From assembly GCA_014529385.2 (NCBI GenBank), contig JABFUD020000221.1:1-60602 (forward strand): a DNA stretch of 60,602 nt, given 5' to 3'. The position numbers and the translations under genes are program-made. The stretch is from Adiantum capillus-veneris. Its lineage: Eukaryota; Streptophyta; Polypodiopsida; Polypodiales; Pteridaceae. Positions 1 through 9,079 of this stretch are shown one piece after another (within the stretch, counting starts at the first letter, position 1; each line of letters opens with the position of its first letter). The notes beneath the pieces were generated by a model. That model was not told the origin of the DNA. It did no database searches and saw nothing but the letters and a program-made list of their open reading frames with translations.

Positions 1-13
1 TGCAGCATTTACC

Positions 14-1005
14 ATGGCTGACAACAAACAACTCAGATGTGTTCAAGATGTTTTGCTGCTGAGGACAGGTTGGATGGGACAAACTACCCTATGTGGTCTT
101 ATATGATGCAACATGTTCTTGGTCAAAAAGTGTCTGGAACATTGGCAGGGCATGATGTGTACGGTTCCCCTGGTTCTGAAGATGTAGGCGATGTTGAGGA
201 TGTTGCAGGTCTTGCTGCAAGGATTGCAGCTGTTAGAGTTGTTTTGCCTACAGCAGAACAAGCTCGTTGGGATGTTAAGGATGCGCAGGCTCATGCATTG
301 ATTGCGTTGTCTGTGAAGCGCACCATTATTCCTCACATCCGTTCAGCAAAATCTACAAAACAGGCTTGGGATATTCTAGCAGGTCTTTATGCAAGCCGCA
401 ATGAGGCTAAAATTGCTTTGCTGCGTAAAGAGCTAGAGTCGAAGATTATGCATGAGGAAGATGATATGGACACTTTCCTTGCTAGTGTCAAGGATATCAA
501 TGAGCAACTCATTTCTGCAGGTGAAGTCATTTCTGACAGTTCCCTTGTGCAGACTGTTCTTGATGCCTTACCAGATTCCTACCAGACTTTTGCTAGTACT
601 TGGAGACTGATGACCCAAGGAAATCCTGAAGTTGTCAAGTTTGATGCATTATGCACATTGCTATTGCAAGAGTCACTTTCTAGAAAAAACAGGACTAGGC
701 AGCGTGCAGTTGAACAGGCTTTTATTGCTTCTCAAAGAAAGGGTGGTAACAGTAATGCAGCCACTTCTTATGGTTCTGCTGCGAGTGGCAAAATTTCTGT
801 TCCTAATGCTTCTGCTGGCAGCACTTCGTCTGGCAATTCTGGTGATAAGGGCAAAAAGAAGATGCGTTGCCATTATTGTAAAGCCAATGATCACTTGATC
901 AAGTCGTGTCCTAAGTTGAAGGCCAAAGAGGCTAAGAAGAAAGAGGGTGGTTCCACTGCAAATGCTGGTTCCACTACAATGCAGCCATTGTTGAGTCTTC
1001 TGTGA
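14..1005 (+). pseudogene. gag: copia gag (capsid/nucleocapsid), frameshifted
   Basis: Gag forms the virus-like particle that packages element RNA. An ATG at 14 opens a short frame (MADNKQLRC) and the homologous reading moves to another frame near position 50, where an open frame from 37 carries the rest. That body has the copia gag (UBN2-like) signature, with W-D-I-L, G-L-Y and the R-K-E-L-E helix at about residues 110-135. Near the C terminus is a nucleocapsid zinc knuckle CHYCKANDHLIKSC (C-x2-C-x4-H-x4-C), followed by a Lys-rich tail. The frame closes at 1005, where the protease frame overlaps by a few bases; in this family gag and pol usually share one frame, so the change near 980 is probably a frameshift. 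Confidence 0.88.
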
Positions 1006-1705
1006 AAGGAGATTGTGATGCTGATGTTGATGCAGAATGGGCTTTTAGCGCAGAGTGCACTTACAATCCTGCTGTCCATGATGCATGCTTGTCAGTTGCT
1101 GCAGATTCACATGTGTGGTATTTCGACAGTGGTGCTACAAAGCACATTACCTCACATCGTGAATTGTTTACCTCTCTCGAGTCTGTCCCTCATGGGAATT
1201 CAGTCACTTGTGCCAACAACGCCTCTTATCCAGTTCAGGGAGTTGGAAAGATTGTGCTCACTGCTGCTAATGGCAGTTCCTTCACACTTGTTGATGCACT
1301 TTATGTACCTGGGATCAAGAAGAATCTATTGTCTGTATCCGCACTTGCTAGACTTGGACTTGTAGTCAAATTTGTGGATGACAGATGTACAGTTCATGAT
1401 CTCAGTTTGGTGATGAAAATTGTTGCATCTGGGCTTTTGTGCCGTGGGCTGTATAAGCTCACTTTGTATGACAAGTGTGGACAAAATTTTGCAAATGCTG
1501 TTGCAGATTCAAGGGCTATTTCAGATGCAAAACTTTGGCATGCACGTTTTGGTCATCTGAATTTTGCCAGTTTGCTGCGTTTGCAGAAATCTGATATGGT
1601 TGCTTCTTTGCCGCCTCTTGAAGCACCTATCAAACATGTTTGTGAAGGCTGTATTCTGGGTAAAATGCAGCGTTCTAAGTTTCCAAAGGATGGTTCAGTT
1701 AGGGC
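1002..1705 (+). pseudogene. pol: copia protease and GAG-pre-integrase region
   Basis: The aspartic protease active site is visible as WYFDSGATKHIT at about 1118-1153, with the Asp-Ser-Gly-Ala core intact. It is followed by the conserved GNSV and LYVPGIKKNLLSV blocks of copia proteases. Downstream, LWHARFGHLN and CEGCILGKMQRSKF form the GAG-pre-integrase zinc-binding region (H-x3-H and C-x2-C pattern) that precedes the integrase core. This stretch is continuous in one frame up to about 1835. The enzyme would cut the gag-pol polyprotein inside the particle. Upstream it overlaps the gag frame and downstream it runs straight into the integrase. Confidence 0.9.
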
Positions 1706-2420
1706 CACATGCAGGTTGCAGCTTGTGCATAGTGACGTTTGTGGGCCCATGCAAACTTCGTCCTTGGGCAATTACCTGTACTTCGTGACTTTCATTGATG
1801 ATTACTCCAGGCATGCGTGGGTATTTCGCTTAAAGCGAAGTCCGAAGTTTTTATGTGCTTCAAACAATTTTTGGCTATGGCTGAAAATGTCTCAAAATGT
1901 ACTATGGGCACCCTCCGTTCCGATCGAGGGGGGGAGTATATGTCTCATGAATTTAATGCATTTCTGGCTAGTCGTGGGATAAAACACCAATGTACAGTGC
2001 CTTATACACCTCAGCAAAATGGTGTTGCTGAGAGGAAAAACAGGTCACTAACGGAAATGGCACGATGTATGGTCAAAAGTCAAGCTTTGCCGCATTCTTT
2101 TTGGCTTGAGGCCATCATGTGTGCCACTTATGTACTTAACAGGTGTCCTACGAAAGCTTTGCAGTCTATTACTCCATATGAAGCATGGCATGATAGAAAA
2201 CCTCTATTGAGCACATGCGTGTTTTTGGCTGTTTGGCATATGCTTTGGTGCACAAGTGCAGCGCAGAAAATTGGATGATAAGGCTGTCAAATGTATTTTT
2301 GTTGGTTATAGTGCTGAAAGCAAAGGTTACAGGTTGTATCATCCGCAAACAAAACGTATTTTGGTTTCACGGGATGTAGTGTTTGTGGAAGATTCTGTTC
2401 AAACCCTTGCTGTCATGTAC
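1706..2420 (+). pseudogene. pol: copia integrase catalytic core, two frameshifts
   Basis: This is the DDE integrase that inserts element DNA. The first catalytic Asp lies in LVHSDVCGPM at about 1726, and the FIDDYSRHAWVF block follows at about 1790. The frame changes near 1835. The second Asp is in LRSDRGGEY (about 1912-1938) and the Glu in QNGVAERKNRSL (about 2014-2050), so all three catalytic residues survive at sequence level. A second frame change near 2200 precedes the conserved KCIFVGYS and KGYRLYHP blocks at about 2290-2340 and the VVFVED block before the linker. A stop at about 2420 ends it. The distance between second Asp and Glu fits the D-D-35-E spacing of the family. Confidence 0.9.
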
Positions 2421-2463
2421 TAGAGACAGACAGTAATGTAGCTCACAGGACATTTATGACACT

Positions 2464-3600
2464 TTGTTGCCTCTTTTCAGTGGTGGAAATACGAATGTAA
2501 GTTCCAATGAGGCAAATGTACAGCCTATGGGGGTTTCTGAAAATGTTTTAGAACAGCCTATTACTGATGCAGATGTACATGATGTACTTGATGAGGAAAG
2601 GGCTGAAAATGAGCAGGCTAGAGGTATGCCAAAATGGCTGGTGCACACTTTGCGTGACAGTAAATTGGATGCACCTTTATCTAGTCGTACTCGTTCAGGC
2701 TCTCGCCATGCATCTTATGCATCAGATTGTTATGCTTTGGCTGTGTCTAGTTTACATGATGTTGAGGAGCCTCTGTCTTTTGATGAAGCACAGAATTCAG
2801 AAAAATTGGATTGCTGCCATGAAATCAGAATATGATGCACTTATAGAGAATGACACATGGACTTTATGTGATTTGCCTCCTGGCAAAAAGGCCATTGGTA
2901 CGAAGTGGGTTTACAAGTTGAAACGCAAGCCGGATGGTGAGATCGATCGCCATAAGGCTCAACTTGTTGCAAAGGGTTATGCACAACAAAAAGGCATAGA
3001 TTATGAAGAGACTTTTGCTCCCACTTGTCGTATGACTCTGTGCGTTTTCTATGTGCATTGGCAGCTCATTTTGGTTGGGATGTACATCAATCAGACATTG
3101 TTACTGCTTTCTTGAATGGTGACATATTTGAGGAAGTTTATGTAACGCAGCCTCGCGGTTTTGTCATAAAAGGACAAGAAGACAAAGTGTGCAAATGTAA
3201 GAAGGCTTTGTATGGGTTGAAGCAATCTCCTCGTGCTTGGTATGAGAAAGCTGACACTCATTTGGTTAAACGAGGCTTTCGTAACAGTCCAACAGAAAGC
3301 ACATTGTATGTAAAGCGTGAGGATGATGTATTTCTCATTGTGGGTTCTTTATGTTGATGATTTGCTGATCACTGGACCAAATGAGAGACATATTGCTGAA
3401 TTTAAGGCTGATTTGAATGCTACTTTCAAGATGAAAGATTTGGGGCTGTTGCATCATTACTTGGGTATACAGTTCAAGCAGTGTGATGGTGGTATTGCCT
3501 TGTGTCAGAAAAGTTACATAGAGACATTGCTATGTAAGTTTGGACTTGAGGATTGCAAACCTATTGCCACTCCCATGGAAACAGTTTGAAGTTGAGTCTA
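2464..3600 (+). pseudogene. pol: copia reverse transcriptase, four frame pieces
   Basis: The RVT_2-type reverse transcriptase copies element RNA into DNA. It starts in a linker with the EPLSFDEA block (about 2767). The polymerase proper begins with the W-x2-AM-x2-EY-x-AL motif near 2810, then GTKWVYKLKRKPDG, the A-motif region DVHQSDIVTAFLNGDI (about 3079), the YGLKQSPRAWY block (about 3210) and the catalytic YVDD box in LYVDDLLITG (about 3349-3378). These blocks lie in different frames, with changes near 2805, 3035, 3350 and 3585. The catalytic Asp pair is intact, so inactivity comes from frame breaks rather than loss of active-site residues. Confidence 0.92.
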
Positions 3601-4305
3601 CATGATGCTGGCGATCCTGCTGATGTCACTCTTTACCAAACTGCTGTTGGCTGCCTCATTTATGTATGCAACACGAGGCCAGATATTCAGTTTGCAGTCT
3701 CGCAGGTCAGCAGATTTATGCATAGCCCAGGGTCTAAGCATTGGCAGGCTGTCAAGAGGATTTTCCGCTACCTTAGTGGCACTTTACATCTTGGCTTGTT
3801 TTATCCCAAGGGGGGATCATTGCCGCCAGACTTACATGCTTTTTCGGACTCAGATTGGGCTGGTTGTTTTGACACGCGAGTGTCCACAAGTGGTTTTTGT
3901 TTCATGCTTGGCAGTTCATGTATATCATGGTTGAGCAAGAAGCAACCTACTGTGGCCACTTCGAGTTGTGAGGCTGAGTACAGGGCAGTCTTCACAGCTA
4001 CGGTTGAGTGTGTATGGCTCAGACGCCTTATGGCTGACTTGGGTGTTGGACAGGACACTGCCAACACTATCTACACTGACAGTCAGAGCGCATTGGCAGT
4101 TGCGAGGAACCCAGTTTTTCATGCTCGCACAAAGCACATTGAGGTGCATTACCACTATGTCAGGGAGAGGCTCTCAGCAGGAGAGATCAGCTTGGCTTAT
4201 GTGCCAACACAGGACAACCTTGCAGATCTTTTCACAAAGGCATTGTCTCGTGAGAAGCTTGAAGCTTTCCGCAAAGCTTTGGGCTTACTCCCCTTTGTGG
4301 ACTGA
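3601..4305 (+). pseudogene. pol: copia RNase H domain
   Basis: The last open part of pol begins with the connecting YQTAVGCLIYV block and RPDIQFAVSQVSRFM, then the RNase H fold. The DSDWAGC motif (about 3850) carries the first catalytic acidic residue, SCEAEYRA (about 3966) the Glu, TDSQSALAVA (about 4078) the next Asp, and H-x-RTKHIEVHYHY (about 4120-4155) the copia C-terminal signature, ending in LADLFTKAL. It ends with a normal stop at 4305, 65 bp before the polypurine tract. This frame of about 235 residues shows no internal stop, making it the best kept part of the element. Confidence 0.92.
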
Positions 4306-4370
4306 TCCTGTCCTCAGGGCATGGCACTTCCCTTTACTCATGTGCCAGCTCTCGTTCACCGCATCACTCC

Positions 4371-4380
4371 AGGGGGGATT
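4371..4380 (+). other. polypurine tract of the copia element
   Basis: The run AGGGGGGATT lies directly against the TG that opens the 3' LTR, the expected place for the plus-strand primer of reverse transcription. Confidence 0.8.
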
Positions 4381-4608
4381 TGTTACCATATACATGTGGT
4401 AGTGATGTGTGTGTGAACACACTAGGACCGCCGGGGCATTTTTTCCCTCTTTAGGAGGTTTTTTCCCCCGTGCATTGTATATACGCCATCACTCTAGGGC
4501 TATCTATCTTTCTATTGCACACTAAGTAACACACTCTCCATTGTGTGCTTTGAGCTTCCTTCGTCTTCTCCAAGCTGTGTGTGTTTCTCTGCAACCCTAA
4601 TTCCAACA
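4381..4608 (+). repeat. 3' LTR of the copia element (228 bp)
   Basis: It opens TGTTACCATA next to the polypurine tract and closes TTCCAACA, giving the TGTT/AACA terminal inverted repeat expected of an LTR. A TATA-like stretch (TGTATATACG) is at about 4476. The length suits a short copia LTR. The 5' partner is outside the window, so the right boundary rests on the terminal CA only; the following TTTTT could be the target-site copy, but this cannot be tested here. Confidence 0.78.
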
Positions 4609-4644
4609 TTTTTGGCACCTATTGGTTCGAAGGCTAGATAGCTA

Positions 4645-4735
4645 GACGAGGTTGTAGAAACTTGAAGTCAAGCGTACATATGTAGGAACAATACTAGGAT
4701 GGGGGACCTTCCAAATGTTGCTCCCATGTAACTTC
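4645..4735 (+). repeat. 5S rRNA-derived fragment (pseudogene or 5S-type SINE head)
   Basis: The stretch contains TACTAGGATGGG at 4692-4703 followed by GGACCTTCC, matching the 3' half of plant 5S rRNA (TACTAGGATGGGTGACC), including box C of the internal promoter. Upstream, AAACTTGAAGTCAAGCGT at 4657-4674 parallels the box A part (AACTCCGCAGTTAAGCGT). The middle is diverged and the 5' half is weak. It could be a dispersed 5S pseudogene or the head of a 5S-derived SINE. It is not a functional 5S gene. Confidence 0.65.
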
Positions 4736-4914
4736 ATATATTTGTCCTCAATAAATACTCTACATCCCAACCTTATTTCACTATTTTCATCGTTACAGTG
4801 ACTTTGACATTAAATGAGCCCAACAGTCTTCCCACAAAAGTGTCAAAAGAATTAACAAAACAAACAAGGATGTCCAAAACCTAAAAAAGATCATCTTGAT
4901 AAGAATTTTTTGAG

Positions 4915-4995
4915 CATGAGTAGAGAAAACTAAAGGTCTTGAGTTCAACTCTCCTCGTCGGTCTTGGGATAGTTTCCTACGACATTAAAAAAGAG
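4915..4995 (+). repeat. partial SINE-like repeat, plus orientation
   Basis: The segment GGTCTTGAGTTCAACTCTCC, followed by GATAGTTTCCTACGACATTAAAAAAG, is the reverse complement of sequence at 5378-5445. GAGTTCAACTC resembles a tRNA-type B box and the end is A-rich, as in a SINE 3' end. The A-box portion is missing or too diverged to see. Confidence 0.5.
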
Positions 4996-5306
4996 GGCTT
5001 GTAACTTTTGTTGAGCATATGGCTAACATCAAATTTCGACTATTTGTTCTTGAATTTTGTTTATGAGCTATACACACATATTCCACTTTATGATTTTTGT
5101 TCATATAATTATATGACTACAATTTATTTAATATTTGTAAAAATCGTTAACCCTTTACAGTATACATATTAAATATATTATATTGTATTCCACCTGATTT
5201 GTTCATGAGGATTATATGATACTTATAATATGACCCTTTACAGCATATTTGTAGTAATGTATGTGAAAAATTGATCCTTGATGTGCTATCTGGTTTTTTG
5301 TTCATT
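4996..5306. other. AT-rich stretch without genes
   Basis: I see no coding potential here. Two similar CCCTTTACAG-containing pieces near 5150 and 5235 suggest an old local duplication in an AT-rich background. Confidence 0.5.
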
Positions 5307-5351
5307 CAAGAGAAATGGCATACCAATCTACACTTGGGTGATAGAAAGTTA
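5307..5351 (-). repeat. extra copy of the SINE head
   Basis: AAGAGAAATGGCATACCAATC followed by CACTTGGGTGATAGAAAG repeats, with small gaps, the A-box end of the neighbouring SINE-like copy at 5452-5503. It is a head fragment only. Confidence 0.5.
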
Positions 5352-5354
5352 TAC

Positions 5355-5503
5355 CATTTTCTTTTTTATTAGTGCTTTAACGTCGTAGGAAACTATCTCA
5401 AGAGACCTTAAAGATCTATCCAACGACGAGAGTTGAACTCAAGACCTGTTATGCAAGAGGGAAATGGCATAACCAATCTACCACACTTGGGTGATAGAAG
5501 GAA
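5355..5503 (-). repeat. tRNA-like SINE, minus orientation
   Basis: Read on the minus strand, GTGGTAGATTGGTTATGCC resembles a tRNA A box and, about 35 nt on, GGTCTTGAGTTCAACTCTCG resembles a B box. The element then runs through GATAGTTTCCTACGACG to an A-rich end. Spacing and order fit an RNA polymerase III promoter of a tRNA-related SINE. The tail and target-site copies are not clear, and the parent tRNA is not identifiable by eye. Confidence 0.52.
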
Positions 5504-5888
5504 AGAGTTAGGCATACATTGAAATTTTATCATTTCCTAGACGTTGAAAACATTCTTTTCCTTTCCTCTTTCAATCGATCCCTATGTTTCTTGGGAGCCT
5601 TACATGATTTGACTTACATGGTTTTAGAATGCCAATGTCAACCTTCACCTTGTTGTTTTTCATGCAGAATACCCAGACAATCTCACTACGAGCAGGATAA
5701 TCAAGACCCTTCACAAACACCTGGTATCTTTGGAGACCGCAGTCCAGTGCATACTCACAAGCTCGCATATGTTTCCAGTATGTTTGCTGCCATAAGCATC
5801 CCAGAAACCCGAAGGTTTCTTTGTGTGGGTGTGGGTGTGGGCATGGTAGCCCGTGAACTTGGCATCAGAGAGCCCAAATCTACACATG

Positions 5889-5892
<4 letters not shown>

Positions 5893-5960
<68 letters not shown>

Positions 5961-6056
5961 CGTGCGTGCGTGCGTGCGCATGTGCACACACGAGTTGGTT
6001 CTTCTCTCTCTCACACACACACACACACTCACACGCATGCACGCACGAGAAGATGT
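5893..6056. repeat. (GT)n / GC-rich / (CA)n compound microsatellite
   Basis: About 60 bp of GT repeats pass into alternating GC/GTGC sequence (to about 5980) and, after a short spacer, into CA repeats (about 6013-6040). The two arms are near reverse complements, and alternating purine-pyrimidine runs can adopt Z-DNA. Long open frames crossing it on both strands are low-complexity artefacts. Confidence 0.9.
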
Positions 6057-6059
6057 CTT

Positions 6060-6754
6060 GACATGAAAACTCTCTCTCAAAGCATGCTAGCCACAAGAGA
6101 ACACCAGAAATAACCTCCAATTTCCAAGTGCCTGTATAGCACATAAACGAATTACATTTTACAAAAATGGCACTACAGTAAGCAATGGTTTTCCCATTTT
6201 GTAGGAGGGCTACACGAATCAGTCCTCAAAGGTCATGTCTATCTTCTACTCTCCACTATAACAAGGGATGATACAGCCCACTAATTTCATTGCTTTCAAT
6301 CGATTGGTAAAGCAGCATTTCAATGAGTTGCTGACATGATGTGGGAAAATACAGAAACCCCATCTTCTAATGTCAAATCTCTTGAGGAATACCTTCAAAT
6401 GTCTTCGGTGGGCACTCACCGGCTGTCACTGCATCACGCATCATTCGTCACACCTTTCAATAACTTCGCTGCAATTCGCCGCAATGTCTTGTTCAGCTTA
6501 AACCCTACAATAACTCCAATGGCAAAGCTTAGCAGGGCAATTTTTGTGCACGCCTTTCCAGTTACCAAATACTGTGTCATTTCACCTGCAATTATGAAAA
6601 ACGTCAGAAGGTGAAACAGTTCACCAAAGCAAGATAGTTGGATTAAACATCATACATTAAAGTCAATTTCCATGTCATCTCCATTTCAAAAATGCAGAAA
6701 AAATTGTGAGATGAAAAAATTGCTACATTTGTACCGAAGGTAGTTAGGCCTTAG
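6060..6754. other. intergenic, nothing recognised
   Basis: Only short frames without family signatures occur. No repeat was recognised elsewhere in the window. Confidence 0.5.
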
Positions 6755-7131
6755 GACTAAGTAACACGGGGTCTTCAATGAAGACCCCGTCATGGGATCC
6801 ATGGCGAGCAGCTATGCGCACAAAAGCAAAGGCACACCCAGCCGTCTGATTTTAAACGGACGTGTCCGTGTTTACTTTTTCTGTCCATGTTTACTTTTCC
6901 CCATTTAAGTTTAGCTTATATAGTTTATTTCTCGCCTTGTTGACACCGAAATGCACGCGCATGCGTGGTTAGCTCACCAAGTTGCCATGACCAAGGTGCC
7001 GGGTTTGAACCACCGGGCGCGCGTTGACTTCCGTTTTTTGTTGGACGTCCATCTCCCTCGAGATGCGTGCGTGCCACATCCGCCGCGATCCCATGACGGG
7101 GTCTTCATTAAAGACCCCGTGTTCCTTAGTC
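6755..7131. mobile_element. foldback/TIR element of about 377 bp with palindromic arms
   Basis: The left arm (GACTAAGTAACACGGGGTCT, continuing to about 6805) and the reverse complement of the right end (GACTAAGGAACACGGGGTCT, 7131 back to about 7086) match over about 45 bp. Each arm contains its own hairpin, CGGGGTCTTCA paired with TGAAGACCCCG. This is typical of a non-autonomous DNA element of MITE or foldback type. A TSD is not convincing. The centre (about 6965-7015) has TGGTTAGCTCACCAAGTTG and GGGTTTGAACC, which resemble tRNA A and B boxes and may be a captured SINE. No transposase is present. Confidence 0.68.
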
Positions 7132-7514
7132 ATGAGGGTAGTCCAGCACATTAGGTACCATGCGTTAGGCATCGTTATAATATTGTTGGTCAACCTCAAA
7201 TAAGGTACTTGAGGTACACAATATATCGAAAAACATACACAAAATCTTTTTATAAAAATCTGCAACATTGATTGAAGATAAAAATTCATATGAACCACAT
7301 TTTTCTAATTTTAAAAATGTTGCGTGTGAGACAAATCAATCTACAGAATATGTATGGTATATACGGTATGGAAACAAGGGTTTAGATACGTGAATGGATG
7401 CAAGCATATTTGGATCATACAATGAGATAACCCCAATCTTAAACAAGTGGGCTTGTCCTCCAGTTATCACTATGACCACTGCACGTAGAAGACAATTGAG
7501 CAGTTAGCCCCATC
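7132..7514. other. intergenic, nothing recognised
   Basis: AT-rich sequence with no coding or repeat signal that I can support. Confidence 0.45.
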
Positions 7515-7820
7515 GCCTTTTGGTTGTCGGATTGGCCATGTATTACCATCTATGCATGACATGCACGATGTAGAGGCTCGTGTTTAGCATTTATGCCCTG
7601 CTTTCCCTTTTCCAATTTTTGTCACTTTCACAATTATTGTTGGGGACATTGGGTGTTTATTCTTCATTGCCTTTTGGTTGTCGGATTGGCCATGTGTTAC
7701 CATCTATGCATGACATGCACGATGTAGAGGCTCGTGTTTAGCATTTATGCCCTGCTTTCCCTTTTCCAATTTTTGTCACTTTCACAATTATTGTTGGGGA
7801 CATTGGGTGTTTATTCTTCA
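7515..7820 (+). repeat. 154-bp direct tandem duplication
   Basis: Units 7515-7666 and 7669-7820 are nearly identical from GCCTTTTGGTTGTCGGATTG to GGGTGTTTATTCTTCA; the first difference is GTATTACC versus GTGTTACC. Such low divergence suggests a recent event. The second unit abuts the family-A tail. Confidence 0.92.
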
Positions 7821-8427
7821 GCGTTCCGTTGTATGCTAGAAACTCTCCGAACGACGCAGGCTGATGCCTGGGGAACGTTTGGTTTTATGCTTGAACCTCC
7901 AAGCGACGCAGACTGCGGTCTGGGGAGCGTTTGGTTGTACAGTCTTCTGAGCTCATGGCCCATACCTTTTAAGGTTATTTGCGGGGGGAGTGACGAGGTA
8001 GTCGTTGAGTAGCTTCATACCATAAACCGTTTGTCTCGGGGGAGTGCTCAACGGTGTTGTTTGTTGTGTCTTGTAACATGCATATGTAAGCATTTGTGTT
8101 GCATTGTGGTGTGCCAACTATTGAATATTCCTGACCGGATGAGATTGACTGAGTATGTAATTTTAGTGCATCAAGACACCCGTGGAAGATCAATGCAGTC
8201 TGGGTGTGATGGCTAATTTTACTATGCCAGCATATCAACAGTTCCGATATGGACGAAAGGAGAAGACAACTCCTTGATCAAAAGAGCCGAAAGGAGAAGC
8301 TAACTCCTTAACAAAAAGAGCAAACTGATTGTCCCTCGGAATGTCCTCGGAATGACCCTCAGAAATTTTTGAGCTAACTTGAGTTGTTTTGCAGATATGC
8401 TGTAATCGCAGACGATCACTTTCTTCA
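7821..8427 (+). mobile_element. 3' untranslated tail of a family-A gypsy element
   Basis: The stretch with GCGACGCAGACTGCGGTCTG, GAGCTCATGGCCCATACC and GCGGGGGGAGTGACGAGGTA recurs at about 40600-41170 (plus) and, diverged, at 58626-58990 (minus). In all three places it lies downstream of gag or upstream of an LTR A, so it is the noncoding region before the 3' LTR. Gag and pol of this copy are missing: the sequence begins at the junction with the 154-bp duplication. Confidence 0.78.
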
Positions 8428-8438
8428 AAGAAGGGGGA
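8428..8438 (+). other. polypurine tract, family A
   Basis: AAGAAGGGGGA lies immediately before the TG of the LTR; the copy at 41170-41180 has the equivalent AGAAGGGGAGA. Confidence 0.7.
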
Positions 8439-8610
8439 TGTCCAAAATTGTTGACGTGTCAAAGCCCTGAAGAATGGAGCCAACTTGAAGATCTTGGCTG
8501 AGGGGCCTAAACCCTAAGAAGAACAAGTAACAAAAGAAGAAGTCCTACCAACTTATGGGGACCTCGTCCGATGGGGCCCCAGTGACATAAAGGAAGTAAA
8601 ATAAAGCAGG

Positions 8611-8651
<41 letters not shown>

Positions 8652-9079
8652 ACGATGACGTGGCAATTGTACGGACACTCCGCGTTTTGCGCTAACTACC
8701 GACATGACAGTTGTTCGAATTCTGCAAAACGCGCTCGCAGCTTTTTGGCATTGCTTTAGGACCAGAAGGCTTTTCACTATAACTGCTTTTCAGGCCAAGG
8801 GCCTTTAAATATGAGGTTAGGGCTCATTCTCTGGTATGCTTCCTGGAGAAGGTGCAGAGACTGAAGTAACGGCTTGTACTGTGTTGATGCAATATAAAAA
8901 AATACCGAAAGGGACGCCAAGGTTTGGGACCAATACTCTCTGGGGTGGAATTCCGCCACTCCGTGTCGCGTGTCGTCTCTCTCTCTCTTTCTCTCTCTCT
9001 TAGTTCGGTTGTTATTGAAGTGCTAAAAGTCTGTTCACTCTGTTCTTTTCTATTGGCATGTGGTGCCCGTCTTGTGACA
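8439..9079 (+). repeat. 3' LTR of family A (641 bp)
   Basis: It opens TGTCCAAAATTGTTGACGTG and closes CCCGTCTTGTGACA; copies of the closing end precede an iMet primer site at 39716. Inside are a TGACGTGGCA motif (8656-8665), a TATA-like CCTTTAAATATGAG near 8800, the shared core block near 8890-8932 and a CT-rich run near 8980. A (CA)n run occupies 8616-8646. Other copies lie at 28595, 38125, 41181 and 56714. Confidence 0.85.
8616..8646. repeat. (CA)n microsatellite inside LTR A
   Basis: About 30 bp of CA repeat at a site where the truncated copy at 31360-31565 has only a short CA run, so it expanded within the LTR. Confidence 0.9.

Larger units (their letters stand above)
1..4608 (+). mobile_element. 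Ty1/copia LTR retrotransposon, 5' LTR outside the window
   Basis: The domain order is gag with CCHC knuckle, protease, GAG-pre-integrase, integrase, reverse transcriptase, RNase H, polypurine tract, 3' LTR. Integrase before reverse transcriptase is the diagnostic order of Ty1/copia (Pseudoviridae) elements. The window opens just before the gag ATG, so the 5' LTR and primer site lie upstream. Coding capacity is broken by at least nine frame changes, near positions 50, 980, 1835, 2200, 2430, 2805, 3035, 3350 and 3585, so this copy cannot make its own proteins. A single long gag-pol frame is normal for the family; all breaks are therefore read as decay. The family is certain; the subfamily is not assigned. 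Confidence 0.95.

Noticed and set aside
4645-4735. Functional 5S rRNA gene
   Set aside because: The 5' half and intermediate element are too diverged and the usual T-rich terminator after the gene is absent.
5519-6144. Open frames of 130-180 codons on both strands across the GT/CA tract
   Set aside because: They consist of Cys-Val, Thr-His and Ala-Arg dipeptide runs created by the microsatellite; the flanks have no family signature.
6965-7015. Functional tRNA gene in the foldback element
   Set aside because: Only A-box and B-box-like words are visible; I cannot fold acceptor and anticodon stems.
6951-7298. Frames over the foldback element
   Set aside because: The apparent peptides come from the palindromic arms and have no homologous copy or start context.
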